Assembly: GCA_964655475.1 (NCBI GenBank)
Contig: CAZZMO010000010.1
Span: 1-48,119, forward strand
Reading direction: 5' to 3'
Length of the DNA stretch: 48,119 nucleotides
Source: VGMA01 sp964655475
Lineage (GTDB): Bacteria > Chlamydiota > Chlamydiia > Chlamydiales > VGMA01
This document shows, piece after piece, positions 6,269 to 15,274 of the stretch. A program made the translations under genes and the position numbers. The stretch's first letter is position 1. The number at the start of each line of letters is the position of its first letter. The notes under the pieces are model-generated. The model had not been told where the DNA came from. It made no database searches and saw nothing but the letters and a program-made list of their open reading frames with translations.

Positions 6269-8812
6269 TTAGGCAATGTAACATCTATCGCTGTTATGGA
6301 ACTCTTTGTTGACTCTGTTGAGCTCTTGCTTGTCGATCGGACACTTTTCTAGTCCCCAGATATTTTTAGCATACTCTTCAATGGAGCGGTCTGAGGAGAA
6401 GCCTCCCATGCTCGCTACGTTGTGAATCGCATATTCTGCCCAGCGGTGAGGATCTTGAAAGAGCGTTTCTACTTTGCGCTGCGTTTCTCTATAGCTAATG
6501 AGATCTTTCAAGACGAAGTAGCGATCGATGAGAAGGGAGTTACAAATCTTTTGAAGCGCTTCTTTTTCCACGTCGTTTTCAGCAAAGGTGTCATCTTTTA
6601 GGCAGTTGATCACCTCTTGAAGGATAGGATTTTGGGAAATAAAAAACTCTGGGTTGTAAGAATGGTTTCTATGGTATTCATCCACCTCTTGAGAGGTGAG
6701 TCCAAAGGTAAAGGGCCACCATTTTTCTGTCACAGCTTCCTTCATCTCGATGTTGGCACCATCTTGAGTTCCGATCGTCAAAGCGCCATTCATGGAGAAC
6801 TTCATATTTGAGGTACCTGATGCTTCCTGCCCAGCAGTCGATATCTGCTCAGAGAGATCTGCAGCTGGGATGATGAGCTCTGCTTTCGAGACGTTATAAT
6901 TTTCAATGAAGATCACTTTGAGCTTTTCTCCAACGATCGGATCTTTGTTGATCCTTCTCGAGATCATGTAGATCAATCGTATGATCATTTTGGCCATCTC
7001 GTAACCAGGAGCCGCTTTCCCGCCAATCAAGATCTTTCTTTTTACAGTGTGGGAATTTGGATCTTTTCTGATTTCATTGAAGAGGATGATCGCATGAAGG
7101 GCGTTCATGAGCTGCCGCTTATATTCGTGGAAACGTTTAACCTGAACATCAAATAGAACTCCTTTTTCAAGGAAGAATTCTTTTGAGCAGTCAACAGAGG
7201 AGCCGTAACGATCCTTCTTCTGTTTACAAAGGGCACTTAAAAGTCGCTCTTTATTTTCATCTTTAATCTCCATAAAGCGCTGTTGAACGACGGGGTCTCT
7301 CGCAAAATCGTGGAGGCGATTCAAGTGGGAAAGGTCTCTTACCCAATCATCTCCAATGAGTTCTGAAATGAGGCTTGCCCATTTTGGATTACATTTAAGG
7401 AGCCAGCGTCTTGGAGTGACCCCGTTTGTGACATTCGTAAAGACCCCTGGAAACATCTCGTGGAAATCTTTAAAGAGACTCTTTTTCAAGATCTCTGAGT
7501 GAAGAGCTGCAACGCCATTCACCTTGTGACTTCCCACAATCCCGAGGTGTGCCATCCTTACCCGTTCATTCTCAATGATCGACATTCTGCGGACGCGAGC
7601 TTCATCGTTTGGGTATTTGGAGCGAACCTGGTTGCAAAAGTCGAAGTTGATCTTCTCGATGATGTGCATCTGTCGAGGAAGGATTTGCTTCATGAGCTGG
7701 TGATCCCACTCCTCTAGAGATTCTCTGAGGACCGTGTGGTTTGTAAAACTACAAACTGTTTTTGTAATGTCCCAAGCCTCTTCCCATCGGAATTCATAGT
7801 ATCTTGTCAAAAGTCTCATCAGCTCAGAAATGATGAGTGTGGGGTGGGTGTCGTTGATCTGGATCCGAATCTTGTCAGGGAACTCCTGAATGTCATCAAA
7901 AGTCATATGGAATTGTTTGAAAATGTCCTGTAGTCCTGCCGAGACGAGAAGGTATTCCTGCTTAATCCTCATGAAAAGACCAAGAGAGTATTGATCATTT
8001 GGATAAAGAACATCTGTGAGCGCTGTATTTTTGGCAGCATCGCTGAGATCTCCTGCGTTGAAGCGGGCAAGTAAGAAGTTGAGTGGGGATTCTTTTGTTG
8101 TCCAAAGGCGCAAGGTGAGTGCAGAATAATCTGCTTTTGGATTGTATCCAATAATAGGCAGGTCATATGGAAGTGCTCTAACCTCTTCATAGTCAACAAG
8201 ATTATGAACTTCTTCGTTATGTCTATTTTTCTTTGTGACGAGACGTCCATTGAACTGCACACTCGCTGCATGAGAGTCGCGTCTCAGCTCCCAGGGTACT
8301 TCATTGAGAAGCCAGCAATCGGGGCGCTCAATCTGAACCCCAGACCAAAGTTCTTGTTCGAAAATTCCGTAGTGGTAACGAAGACCATAACCCATCGCTG
8401 GGTAGTCATGAGTTGCGAGTGAATCGAGAAAGCATGCAGCCAATCTCCCTAAACCCCCATTCCCAAGTCCTGGATCCCTTTCAGCATTAATGATATTCGT
8501 CGTATCGCGGTTCATGTACTTGAGAAGTCTTTTGACAAGATCAATCGAGCCGATATTCGTCACATTGTTGACGAGGACTCGACCGGGGAGCCACTCCATC
8601 GAAAAGTAGTACATTTTTCGGGCCCGTTTTTGCATGTGACTGTGGGTTGTTGCAGCCCAGTGGACCATCACCTCTTCCCGAAGCACCCAGCTAAAAGCTC
8701 GATAAAATTCTTCATCAGTCGCCTCCTCAACCGTCTTTCCCATCATCGTAATTAAATAATGTTTAATCTGTTGAGAGAATCTTTTGACTTTATGGTCTAA
8801 TGTAAATTCCAC
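6269..8812 (-). CDS. glgP: Glycogen phosphorylase
   Basis: This 847-aa GT35 enzyme releases glucose-1-phosphate from glycogen. The pyridoxal-phosphate signature EASGTSNMKFSMNGALTIGT is intact, with the PLP lysine at Lys671. Other family blocks are visible: GNGGLGRLAACFLDSLAT near the N-terminus, RIQINDTHPTL, and FDVQVKRFHEYKRQ. The start is a GTG preceded by AGGGGA about 5 bases upstream; the length is slightly above the usual 810-830, so Met22 or Met23 is a possible alternative. C. trachomatis has one GlgP (CT248) working with GlgA, GlgB and GlgX; none of those is in this window. The gene stands alone and ends one base from the convergent binding-protein gene. Confidence 0.97.
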   Translation of the reverse strand: MEFTLDHKVKRFSQQIKHYLITMMGKTVEEATDEEFYRAFSWVLREEVMVHWAATTHSHMQKRARKMYYFSMEWLPGRVLVNNVTNIGSIDLVKRLLKYMNRDTTNIINAERDPGLGNGGLGRLAACFLDSLATHDYPAMGYGLRYHYGIFEQELWSGVQIERPDCWLLNEVPWELRRDSHAASVQFNGRLVTKKNRHNEEVHNLVDYEEVRALPYDLPIIGYNPKADYSALTLRLWTTKESPLNFLLARFNAGDLSDAAKNTALTDVLYPNDQYSLGLFMRIKQEYLLVSAGLQDIFKQFHMTFDDIQEFPDKIRIQINDTHPTLIISELMRLLTRYYEFRWEEAWDITKTVCSFTNHTVLRESLEEWDHQLMKQILPRQMHIIEKINFDFCNQVRSKYPNDEARVRRMSIIENERVRMAHLGIVGSHKVNGVAALHSEILKKSLFKDFHEMFPGVFTNVTNGVTPRRWLLKCNPKWASLISELIGDDWVRDLSHLNRLHDFARDPVVQQRFMEIKDENKERLLSALCKQKKDRYGSSVDCSKEFFLEKGVLFDVQVKRFHEYKRQLMNALHAIILFNEIRKDPNSHTVKRKILIGGKAAPGYEMAKMIIRLIYMISRRINKDPIVGEKLKVIFIENYNVSKAELIIPAADLSEQISTAGQEASGTSNMKFSMNGALTIGTQDGANIEMKEAVTEKWWPFTFGLTSQEVDEYHRNHSYNPEFFISQNPILQEVINCLKDDTFAENDVEKEALQKICNSLLIDRYFVLKDLISYRETQRKVETLFQDPHRWAEYAIHNVASMGGFSSDRSIEEYAKNIWGLEKCPIDKQELNRVNKEFHNSDRCYIA

Positions 8813-8966
8813 GAGGGTCCCCTAAAAGTATTGTCCTTTCTGATAACAGAGAAGAGGCTCTCTGTAAACATTTTTTTTCTTTCACTCTCCATCTCCTAAT
8901 CAGTAGCTAAAAGTCTCTCATTTTGATAGAATTAGAGCCCAAACTAATAAAAATCATGGTTTTTTT

Positions 8967-11675
8967 ATGTCTTTAGAAGGTTCTACACGTATCAAATTTT
9001 CCGATACCATCATGGTATTAGATGGAAATGATCAAAAATTAAAATATCAGGGTACAAATTGTCTCGGAGTTGTCCAAGAAGACCCTTCAATTGCTGCTAT
9101 AGAACAAACAGCTACACCTATCATTAAAAGACCCACCCCTTCTCTAAGTCTAGAAAAAAAAGAAATCGTCTTAGTTGAACCGGTAGAAGCCATTTTTAAG
9201 GCGCTTCAAGCAGCACAGTCACATGGCATCCCTAGTGTAATCAACTATATTCTTCGCATGGAATTTGATGAAGCAGGTGAGACTGCCGCCGCCTTAGAAA
9301 AATTTCTTCAGGAAAATAACGATAGTTATGCCACTTTTCCCGATTCAGATGTACTCACTTCAGTATCGCTCGGTTTCATGATTTTGAGCCGCCTTGCAAA
9401 TGCTTCAGGCAAAATGCCTGACGATAACCGCGTGTTGGAATTTTTATTTCAAAAACAACTATTCACCCATAAGGCTGCAGAATACTACATCCGAATGGCC
9501 CCTAAGCATTATGAAACTACCCGGCAACTTTGGCTCAGTATGATTGGGGCAGATAAACGGCATATCGATCCGATTGAGATAGAGTGGGGTAGTTTCCAAA
9601 TTGATAGTGGAGATTCAGATCCAAAAGTGTTTAGCAAAAAAGGGGTGACTTCATATGACATTCCATCTTTTGAACCTCACCCTGGTACAGAAGAGAACGC
9701 TCTTAGTGTTTTAGCCGTATTAGGGAAAATGAAAGAGCCTAAGCCCCTCCATCCTTTTGAATGTGACAAGGTAACAGATGATGATGGGGTCGATGCCACT
9801 CCTATTCATCTTGAGCTTCTGAACGTCAAAAGTGAAGATGATCGGAGATCAGCTTGGAACTGCTATTACTACCTCTGGGAAAACTGGAAGATTGGTGATG
9901 AAGAGTGGAATCAGTCGATTGTCAACTTTTTTAAAGATGAAAATCTAGCATTTGGTGGAGAGCTCAACTGCGCTCACTCAGTGCTTTTTGCAATCGAGAC
10001 ATGCCGATACTTTGCTGCTTTAGATCGAGAAGTCGCGATTGACATCTTGAAAACTTTAGTGGAATGGGAACTTCTTACCAGTGAATTAGTTCGGCAAGCA
10101 AAAGCAGGTTTAGAGCAATTTCGATATACCATTGACCATTTGGCTCATGTGGATCTCTTTCCTGTGAGAAAGTACGCTCCATTTCATGTGCGGGGACCCT
10201 GTGAAGCTCGTCTCATTCTTCCAGAACTGGAAAATATGAAACAAACTTATGGCCCGAACTTCGTCTACGACTACCTCCGCCTTTATTGGAGAAATGGAGA
10301 AGCTTGGTCTACGCTTGTATCTGAATATCTAAAGAGTGAAGAGGAGGCTTTTATTCAAGCTATTGGAAAAGGAACTGATCTTCCTGAAAAAGGGGTTTAC
10401 TCTCTCCATTTTCTCATTGCTGTTGCGGATAATCTCCGCCCCGATAGCGATACGGTTACTTTAGAGCTCGTTTTAGAGATCTTTGAGTTTGTGTTGGGAA
10501 ATATTCCCCTCTATCCTGGTGAGATGACACAGACATTGACAAACTATCACCCTTCAGAGGAGCTCTTCTGCTTAGAAGTTTCAGAGGTGAGCGATGCTTC
10601 TTATTTTTCCCCATCACCCGCCCGCTCTTCAGCGCAAAAAGACCTCTCTTTTGATCCGTTAGTTTCCCCCTCATTAGAAGAGGATCTATCGGCCGTCTCT
10701 CGAATTCTTGATATGAGTGGAAATGACTTAACGCCAAATAGCCAAAACAGCTCTCCTTCAAAAAGAAGAAATGCTCTCTATGTTTCACCACCTTCAGAAA
10801 GTAAAGCAGGTGAGCTGTTTGATCAGATGGATTCATACTTTAGGACAAGTAGCTTAGGCTCTTCTATAGAACATGACAAAACGGAACTAGAGAGACAGCT
10901 TGACCTTTGTCCAAGCTCAACAATACCCCTGAGTTCTCCTAGTAGGCTAGGTATTCAAGACTTAACAGTAGATGTGTTCGCCTATTCTCAACAAATAGGA
11001 AGCCCAGTTAATCATGGAGACACGTATGAGGAAATGTCTTTAGAAGATATGCAGAAATTGGTATCGGAGTCTAGGCAATCTCCAAGTCCACGACTTCTTT
11101 TTAAGAGCCAGACGGGAGAAAACTCCCCCCCTGTTGCATCAATGCAAAGTTCACCGAAATCAACTGAGATGGATCTTTTACCTTCAGGAGAACACCAATT
11201 GGTGAGTCCATCGAAATCATTGGATACGGAACAGAAGACCCCACAATCGAGAACGATTGACAGTCTGGAATCACTCTCTTCTCCTTTGGTGACCCCTCAG
11301 AACACGGCTCCTCAAAAGAGTCCAACGAGCCCTTTAAGCCGAGAGGTGCAAAAAATTACCGACTTCCTTCCAAGAGAAGGGGGCTCGAATGTCTCTCATG
11401 CTGCTGCAGCAGCGGGTCGCACAGGGGGAGGCAAAAGTCCTGTAGTTATTGAAACGGCCGATCAGGGTACGATGACTCCTCCTTGGGCTGCTGTCTCTGA
11501 CTTCCACGACTCTCTATTCTTGCAAGGGGGAGAAGATGTAATGACGGTGGTGAAGGTGATCTTCCTTTGGATTGGGATGATCGCAACGCTATCTCTTCTT
11601 TACTGGGGCCTCTACTGGCAAGCAAATGCCGAAGATGCGCGCCGCCTCGATGGTCGAATCATCGTCGCTAAATAG
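8967..11675 (+). CDS. Unknown 902-aa protein with Ser/Pro-rich region and C-terminal membrane anchor
   Basis: I do not recognise the family. The N-terminal ~510 residues look folded, with Trp-rich helical segments (CYYYLWENWKIGDEEW, YDYLRLYWRNGEAWS). Residues ~540-830 are disordered and rich in Ser and Pro with many SP pairs, ending in SHAAAAAGR (residues 810-818), a motif almost shared with the 572-aa protein at the start of the window. One hydrophobic helix (about residues 861-884) lies near the C-terminus and leaves a short 18-residue tail, so it resembles a tail-anchored protein. There is no N-terminal signal peptide. ATG 8967 follows a T-run with no Shine-Dalgarno. A terminator follows directly. 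A host-exposed or inclusion-associated role is inference. Confidence 0.8.
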   Translation: MSLEGSTRIKFSDTIMVLDGNDQKLKYQGTNCLGVVQEDPSIAAIEQTATPIIKRPTPSLSLEKKEIVLVEPVEAIFKALQAAQSHGIPSVINYILRMEFDEAGETAAALEKFLQENNDSYATFPDSDVLTSVSLGFMILSRLANASGKMPDDNRVLEFLFQKQLFTHKAAEYYIRMAPKHYETTRQLWLSMIGADKRHIDPIEIEWGSFQIDSGDSDPKVFSKKGVTSYDIPSFEPHPGTEENALSVLAVLGKMKEPKPLHPFECDKVTDDDGVDATPIHLELLNVKSEDDRRSAWNCYYYLWENWKIGDEEWNQSIVNFFKDENLAFGGELNCAHSVLFAIETCRYFAALDREVAIDILKTLVEWELLTSELVRQAKAGLEQFRYTIDHLAHVDLFPVRKYAPFHVRGPCEARLILPELENMKQTYGPNFVYDYLRLYWRNGEAWSTLVSEYLKSEEEAFIQAIGKGTDLPEKGVYSLHFLIAVADNLRPDSDTVTLELVLEIFEFVLGNIPLYPGEMTQTLTNYHPSEELFCLEVSEVSDASYFSPSPARSSAQKDLSFDPLVSPSLEEDLSAVSRILDMSGNDLTPNSQNSSPSKRRNALYVSPPSESKAGELFDQMDSYFRTSSLGSSIEHDKTELERQLDLCPSSTIPLSSPSRLGIQDLTVDVFAYSQQIGSPVNHGDTYEEMSLEDMQKLVSESRQSPSPRLLFKSQTGENSPPVASMQSSPKSTEMDLLPSGEHQLVSPSKSLDTEQKTPQSRTIDSLESLSSPLVTPQNTAPQKSPTSPLSREVQKITDFLPREGGSNVSHAAAAAGRTGGGKSPVVIETADQGTMTPPWAAVSDFHDSLFLQGGEDVMTVVKVIFLWIGMIATLSLLYWGLYWQANAEDARRLDGRIIVAK

Positions 11676-11684
11676 TAGTTTTCA

Positions 11685-11716
11685 ACAGCCCGGTGATTCT
11701 CATCGGGCTGTTTTTA
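11685..11716 (+). terminator. Rho-independent terminator after the 902-aa gene
   Basis: The 8-bp stem ACAGCCCG / CGGGCTGT (11685-11692 and 11704-11711) is followed by a T-run to 11715. It lies 10 bases after the stop and touches the end of the convergent PiT gene. Confidence 0.88.
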
Positions 11717-13159
11717 TGTTAGTGTGTAAGAGCCGAGAAGAGTGTTCAGAAGATAGAAAAGGAGCACTGTCGCGATCGCGCTACAAGGTAGCGTGATGAT
11801 CCAGGAGACGAAGATGTCTCTTAAGACGCGGATGTTTAAGGCAGAGAGACCTCTTGCAAGCCCCACACCAAGAACCGCTCCCACAACGCACTGCGTGGTA
11901 GAAATAGGAAGGCCTAGTTTGGAGGCGATCAAGATGGAGGTTGCTGCGCCAAATTCTGCGCAAAAACCCCGAGTAGGGGTGAGCATGGTGATCCGCTCTC
12001 CAATCGTTTCAATGACGCGCCAGCCGTAGGTTGCAAGGCCAATCACAATACCGACACCTCCGAAGGCAAGAAGCCAGAGGGGAATCATCGCAGTAGCACC
12101 AAGATTTCCTGGGTGTCGAATCATGTCAATAACAGCAGCTACAGGTCCCACAGCATTCGCAACGTCATTCGCTCCATGGGCAAAGGCAACGCAGCAAGCG
12201 CTCACGATTTGAAGGTAGGCAAAAACTTTCTCCACGATCTGATATTCGTTAGAGATGTGAGACTCTTCCTCTTTTTTACTCTTGAGCTCTCCTACAATCG
12301 TTCGAAGATTCGTCGTCATCGCATTGATTTCACTGACGTAGGGTTCAGAGGCAGTCGTTTTAAAACGGGAGAGATGCTTAATCGCTTTATAGAGAGCGTG
12401 TAATTGTTCTCCTTGCAGCTCAGATGTTTGAATTGCCATCCCTTCTCGAACAGGGAATCGCCTGAGAAAAAACTTTGCGATGAGAAAAGCAATGCCTGCA
12501 ATACCTAAAGAAATCAAAAGGACCCATCCGATAGAAATGTCTACGTGTAGATTTTTGATCCCATTTGACCCAAGGCTCACAAACATGGTGAATAGAACAA
12601 TCGCTAAAAGATACGGCGCAATTTTAATGGTCGAGCTTACAGGACAAAGTGAGTATAAGATCAGTTTTTGCACATAGCTAAACACTAGATAGGCAATCAG
12701 AGCGCTCAGTGCGGGGGAGATGACCCAGCTCAGTGCAATCGAGCCTACAGTATCCCACTTTACCGCTTCAAACCCTCCAATCACCGCACCAAATCCGAGG
12801 ATCGCTCCTACGATGGCGTGTGTAGTCGATACGGGCCAGCGGAAAAAGGTGGCGACTTGAAGCCAAAGGGCAGTAGCAATCAGTGCGGCGATCATCCCGA
12901 GAATGAAGATCATCGGCTGTCCGCTAAATACCTGGGGGTCAACAATCCCATTCTGGATGGTTTCAGAAACGTTCGAGCCCAAAATGAAAGCGCCAAGGAA
13001 CTCAAGAACAGCAGCGATGATCACCGCTTTCTTAAGAGTGAGCGCCTTCGAGCCGACGGAGGTTCCCATCGCATTGGCTACATCGTTTGCCCCGATGTTC
13101 CAAAGCATGTAAGCTCCGGATACCAGAACAATGATGATGAGGATTGTGTCTATTCCCAT
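11714..13159 (-). CDS. PiT-family inorganic phosphate transporter (CT692-like)
   Basis: This 481-aa PHO4/PiT permease takes up phosphate with H+ or Na+. The internally duplicated signature is present twice: GANDVANAMGTSVGSKAL near residue 23 and AHGANDVANAVGPVAAV in the second half, each followed by the STTH/STTQ block (WPVSTTHAIVG and LPISTTQCVVG). About ten to twelve membrane segments are visible, with a hydrophilic loop of ~90 residues in the middle as in other PiT proteins. It starts 6 bases after the stop of the DUF47 gene, forming a two-gene unit as in C. trachomatis CT691-CT692. Confidence 0.96.
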   Translation of the reverse strand: MGIDTILIIIVLVSGAYMLWNIGANDVANAMGTSVGSKALTLKKAVIIAAVLEFLGAFILGSNVSETIQNGIVDPQVFSGQPMIFILGMIAALIATALWLQVATFFRWPVSTTHAIVGAILGFGAVIGGFEAVKWDTVGSIALSWVISPALSALIAYLVFSYVQKLILYSLCPVSSTIKIAPYLLAIVLFTMFVSLGSNGIKNLHVDISIGWVLLISLGIAGIAFLIAKFFLRRFPVREGMAIQTSELQGEQLHALYKAIKHLSRFKTTASEPYVSEINAMTTNLRTIVGELKSKKEEESHISNEYQIVEKVFAYLQIVSACCVAFAHGANDVANAVGPVAAVIDMIRHPGNLGATAMIPLWLLAFGGVGIVIGLATYGWRVIETIGERITMLTPTRGFCAEFGAATSILIASKLGLPISTTQCVVGAVLGVGLARGLSALNIRVLRDIFVSWIITLPCSAIATVLLFYLLNTLLGSYTLT

Positions 13160-13165
13160 CTAGAT

Positions 13166-13843
13166 TTACGAATTTATTGTTACTAACGTATCAATGCGCA
13201 TGGCTAACTTTTCTGACAGATGAGAAATGCGATTGATGTGGTCAATGTGGTAGTTCCAAAGATAAAACTCAGCAGTCGAAAGGTCGTCAGCAATATTGAA
13301 TAACTCTTTCAAAAAAGCTCCTTTGAGCACATCTGCCTCATGTTCTTTAAAGGCGATCTGATTGGCTAGCGTGCGGACTTTCTCCGCTTCTACACCACCA
13401 AAGGAAGCTTCCACTAAAGCATCCAATTTATTGATAATTTTTACTACGTCCCAAAAAGCATCGATGTTCTTATTGATGCTATCCTTAAATACTTTCTCCA
13501 AGGAGGGAGGGATCTTCAATCGGCGCATGACCAAAAACTGGGCAACATCTTCCGCTTGGTCTGCAAGTGCATCTTGAAGCGAAATGATATCGAGAATTTG
13601 GGCCCGATCAACACTTAAGAAATAGGCCTTCGACAGACTATTTCTGATTTCATTTTTGATGATGTCTGCAGCGTGCTCTTCATCAGAAAGGAGAAGAACC
13701 TTCGCTTCAATTTCATCATGTCTTCCTTGGAAAAAGAGATCGAAAATCTCTTGCAGCTTTGCCATGCAAGCCTGCACCTTGTGCATATGAGCCTGCAAAC
13801 TAGAAAATGGTCCTTTGGCGAATAGCCGAGCAAAACTAAACAT
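13166..13843 (-). CDS. DUF47/PhoU-like regulator of PiT transport (CT691-like)
   Basis: This 225-aa all-helical protein belongs to the DUF47 (PhoU_div, TIGR00153) family. Visible blocks include DEEHAADIIKNEIRNSLSKA and, in the second half, FKEHEADVLKGAFLKELF; these E-x-x-A/H-D clusters correspond to the metal-binding repeats of PhoU-like bundles. The family is almost always encoded next to a PiT permease and is thought to modulate it. Here it is the first gene of a two-gene operon with the permease 6 bases downstream. It is cytoplasmic, with no signal peptide. Confidence 0.93.
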   Translation of the reverse strand: MFSFARLFAKGPFSSLQAHMHKVQACMAKLQEIFDLFFQGRHDEIEAKVLLLSDEEHAADIIKNEIRNSLSKAYFLSVDRAQILDIISLQDALADQAEDVAQFLVMRRLKIPPSLEKVFKDSINKNIDAFWDVVKIINKLDALVEASFGGVEAEKVRTLANQIAFKEHEADVLKGAFLKELFNIADDLSTAEFYLWNYHIDHINRISHLSEKLAMRIDTLVTINS

Positions 13844-13882
13844 GCTCCCTATTGTACGGAGAAGAGAATTTTTTACAAACGA

Positions 13883-14575
13883 TTATTGAGTGAGCTCTTC
13901 CCGTTCAGCAATCGAAAGGGCGCGGAAGTTGCCAGGGGGCATTTTTCCTAGATGGATGCTACCAATGCGGATGCGGACGAGATCAACAAGAGTCAGCCCT
14001 GCCATTTTGACAAGCTCTCTCACTTCATGTTTTCTCCCTTCGCCGAGGGTGATCTTGAGTGTGCCGTTTCTCACTTTTTTCACACTGACAGGCTGAACGA
14101 ATGAGCGATCAACGATCCCTCCACGTCCTAAATTTTGCAAATGCTCTCCAGTGATCTCTTCGACAGTCTTCACGAGGTATTCTTTGTGAACACCATTTCT
14201 TGGGTGTCCCACCTTGTCTGCAAATTCCCCATCGTTTGTGATCAAGATGAGGCCGCTTGTCTCCTTATCGAGGCGTCCTACAGTGAAGAGCCTTCCAGGA
14301 GGATTGGGGATGAGATCGATAGCAAGTTTTTCATTCCAAATTCTCTTATTAGAACAGATATAGCCGGCAGGTTTGTGGAGCAAAAAATAGACATAAGAAT
14401 TTGGGATCTTGGCAGCCTGGCCCCTCACATGCACGCGGTCACGCACGGGGTCGATCTCTTGAAAAGGGGAGGTTGCTACCTTTCCATTCACCTTGACGTG
14501 ATGGAATTCAATCAACTTTTCCACTTCTCTTCTTGAAGAAATATTCGTCTTTGAAAGAAACTTTATCAATCGCAT
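13883..14575 (-). CDS. rRNA pseudouridine synthase, RsuA/RluB family (CT723-like)
   Basis: This 230-aa enzyme converts uridine to pseudouridine in ribosomal RNA. An S4 RNA-binding domain occupies residues 1-50 (RLIKFLSKTNISSRREVEKL). The catalytic motif GRLDKETSGLILITND places the nucleophilic Asp at residue 103. The closing block EGRKHEVRELVKMAGL is also typical. Length and order of domains fit RluB, RluE or RsuA; the exact rRNA target cannot be told from this sequence. It lies divergent to gpmA with about 45 bases between starts, the same neighbours as CT723-CT722 in C. trachomatis. Confidence 0.93.
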   Translation of the reverse strand: MRLIKFLSKTNISSRREVEKLIEFHHVKVNGKVATSPFQEIDPVRDRVHVRGQAAKIPNSYVYFLLHKPAGYICSNKRIWNEKLAIDLIPNPPGRLFTVGRLDKETSGLILITNDGEFADKVGHPRNGVHKEYLVKTVEEITGEHLQNLGRGGIVDRSFVQPVSVKKVRNGTLKITLGEGRKHEVRELVKMAGLTLVDLVRIRIGSIHLGKMPPGNFRALSIAEREELTQ

Positions 14576-14620
14576 GGTAAACAGAATATCAGCTAAACTA
14601 CATCATGTAAAGGAGGAAGG

Positions 14621-15274
14621 ATGCTTGTTTTGGTAAGACACGGTCAATCAGTGTGGAATCAAAAAAACCGTTTTACAGGATGGGTTGATATCCCGCTTAG
14701 TATTAATGGGATAAGAGAAGCTCAAGAGGTCGGGGAAAGGATAAGTAAATTTTCTTTTACCTCCGTATTTGTCTCCAATTTGATCAGAGCTTCGCAAACA
14801 GCGATGCTAGCTCTCGCTAAGAGTTCTAAAATTCCTTATATCGTTCATAAAGAAAGTCATCGATACAGCCTCCCTGAAATCTTAAAACCTGATATGCTTC
14901 CTGTAACGATTGTAGAAGAGCTCAATGAAAGGCACTATGGCGACCTTCAAGGGCTCGATAAAGATGAAACAAGAGCCAAATATGGAGCAGAGCAAGTTCA
15001 TATTTGGAGAAGAAGCTTTGATATTGAGCCACCAAACGGTGAAAGCTTGAAGCTCTGTAGTGAAAGGACCCTTCCCTGGTTTCGAAAAGAGGTTCTCCCT
15101 CTTTTAAAGAAAGGGGAAACAATCTTGATCGTAGCGCACGGCAACTCCCTTCGCTCCATTGTAATGGAAATCAAGGGACTCTCGAAAGAAGAAGTATTGA
15201 ATTTGGAAATTGCGACAGGGGAACCTCTCTCTTTTTCCTACCAGGCAGGGACATGGAAGCAAGAGAAATTATAA
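14621..15274 (+). CDS. gpmA: 2,3-bisphosphoglycerate-dependent phosphoglycerate mutase
   Basis: This 217-aa histidine-phosphatase-superfamily enzyme interconverts 3- and 2-phosphoglycerate in glycolysis. The phosphohistidine motif LVRHGQSVWN has its catalytic His at residue 7. FTGWVDIPLS, the catalytic acid in NERHYGDLQG (Glu103) and the second His in VAHGNSLRS (His173) are all intact. GGAGG lies just upstream of the ATG. The 3' end overlaps the NifS-like gene by 22 bases, so gpmA, the NifS-like and the NifU-like genes are co-transcribed, as in the CT722-CT721-CT720 order of C. trachomatis. Confidence 0.96.
   Translation: MLVLVRHGQSVWNQKNRFTGWVDIPLSINGIREAQEVGERISKFSFTSVFVSNLIRASQTAMLALAKSSKIPYIVHKESHRYSLPEILKPDMLPVTIVEELNERHYGDLQGLDKDETRAKYGAEQVHIWRRSFDIEPPNGESLKLCSERTLPWFRKEVLPLLKKGETILIVAHGNSLRSIVMEIKGLSKEEVLNLEIATGEPLSFSYQAGTWKQEKL

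Noticed and set aside
12818..13186. 122-aa plus-strand ORF over the PiT start
   Set aside because: It is antisense to the conserved first PiT signature and lacks any start signal.
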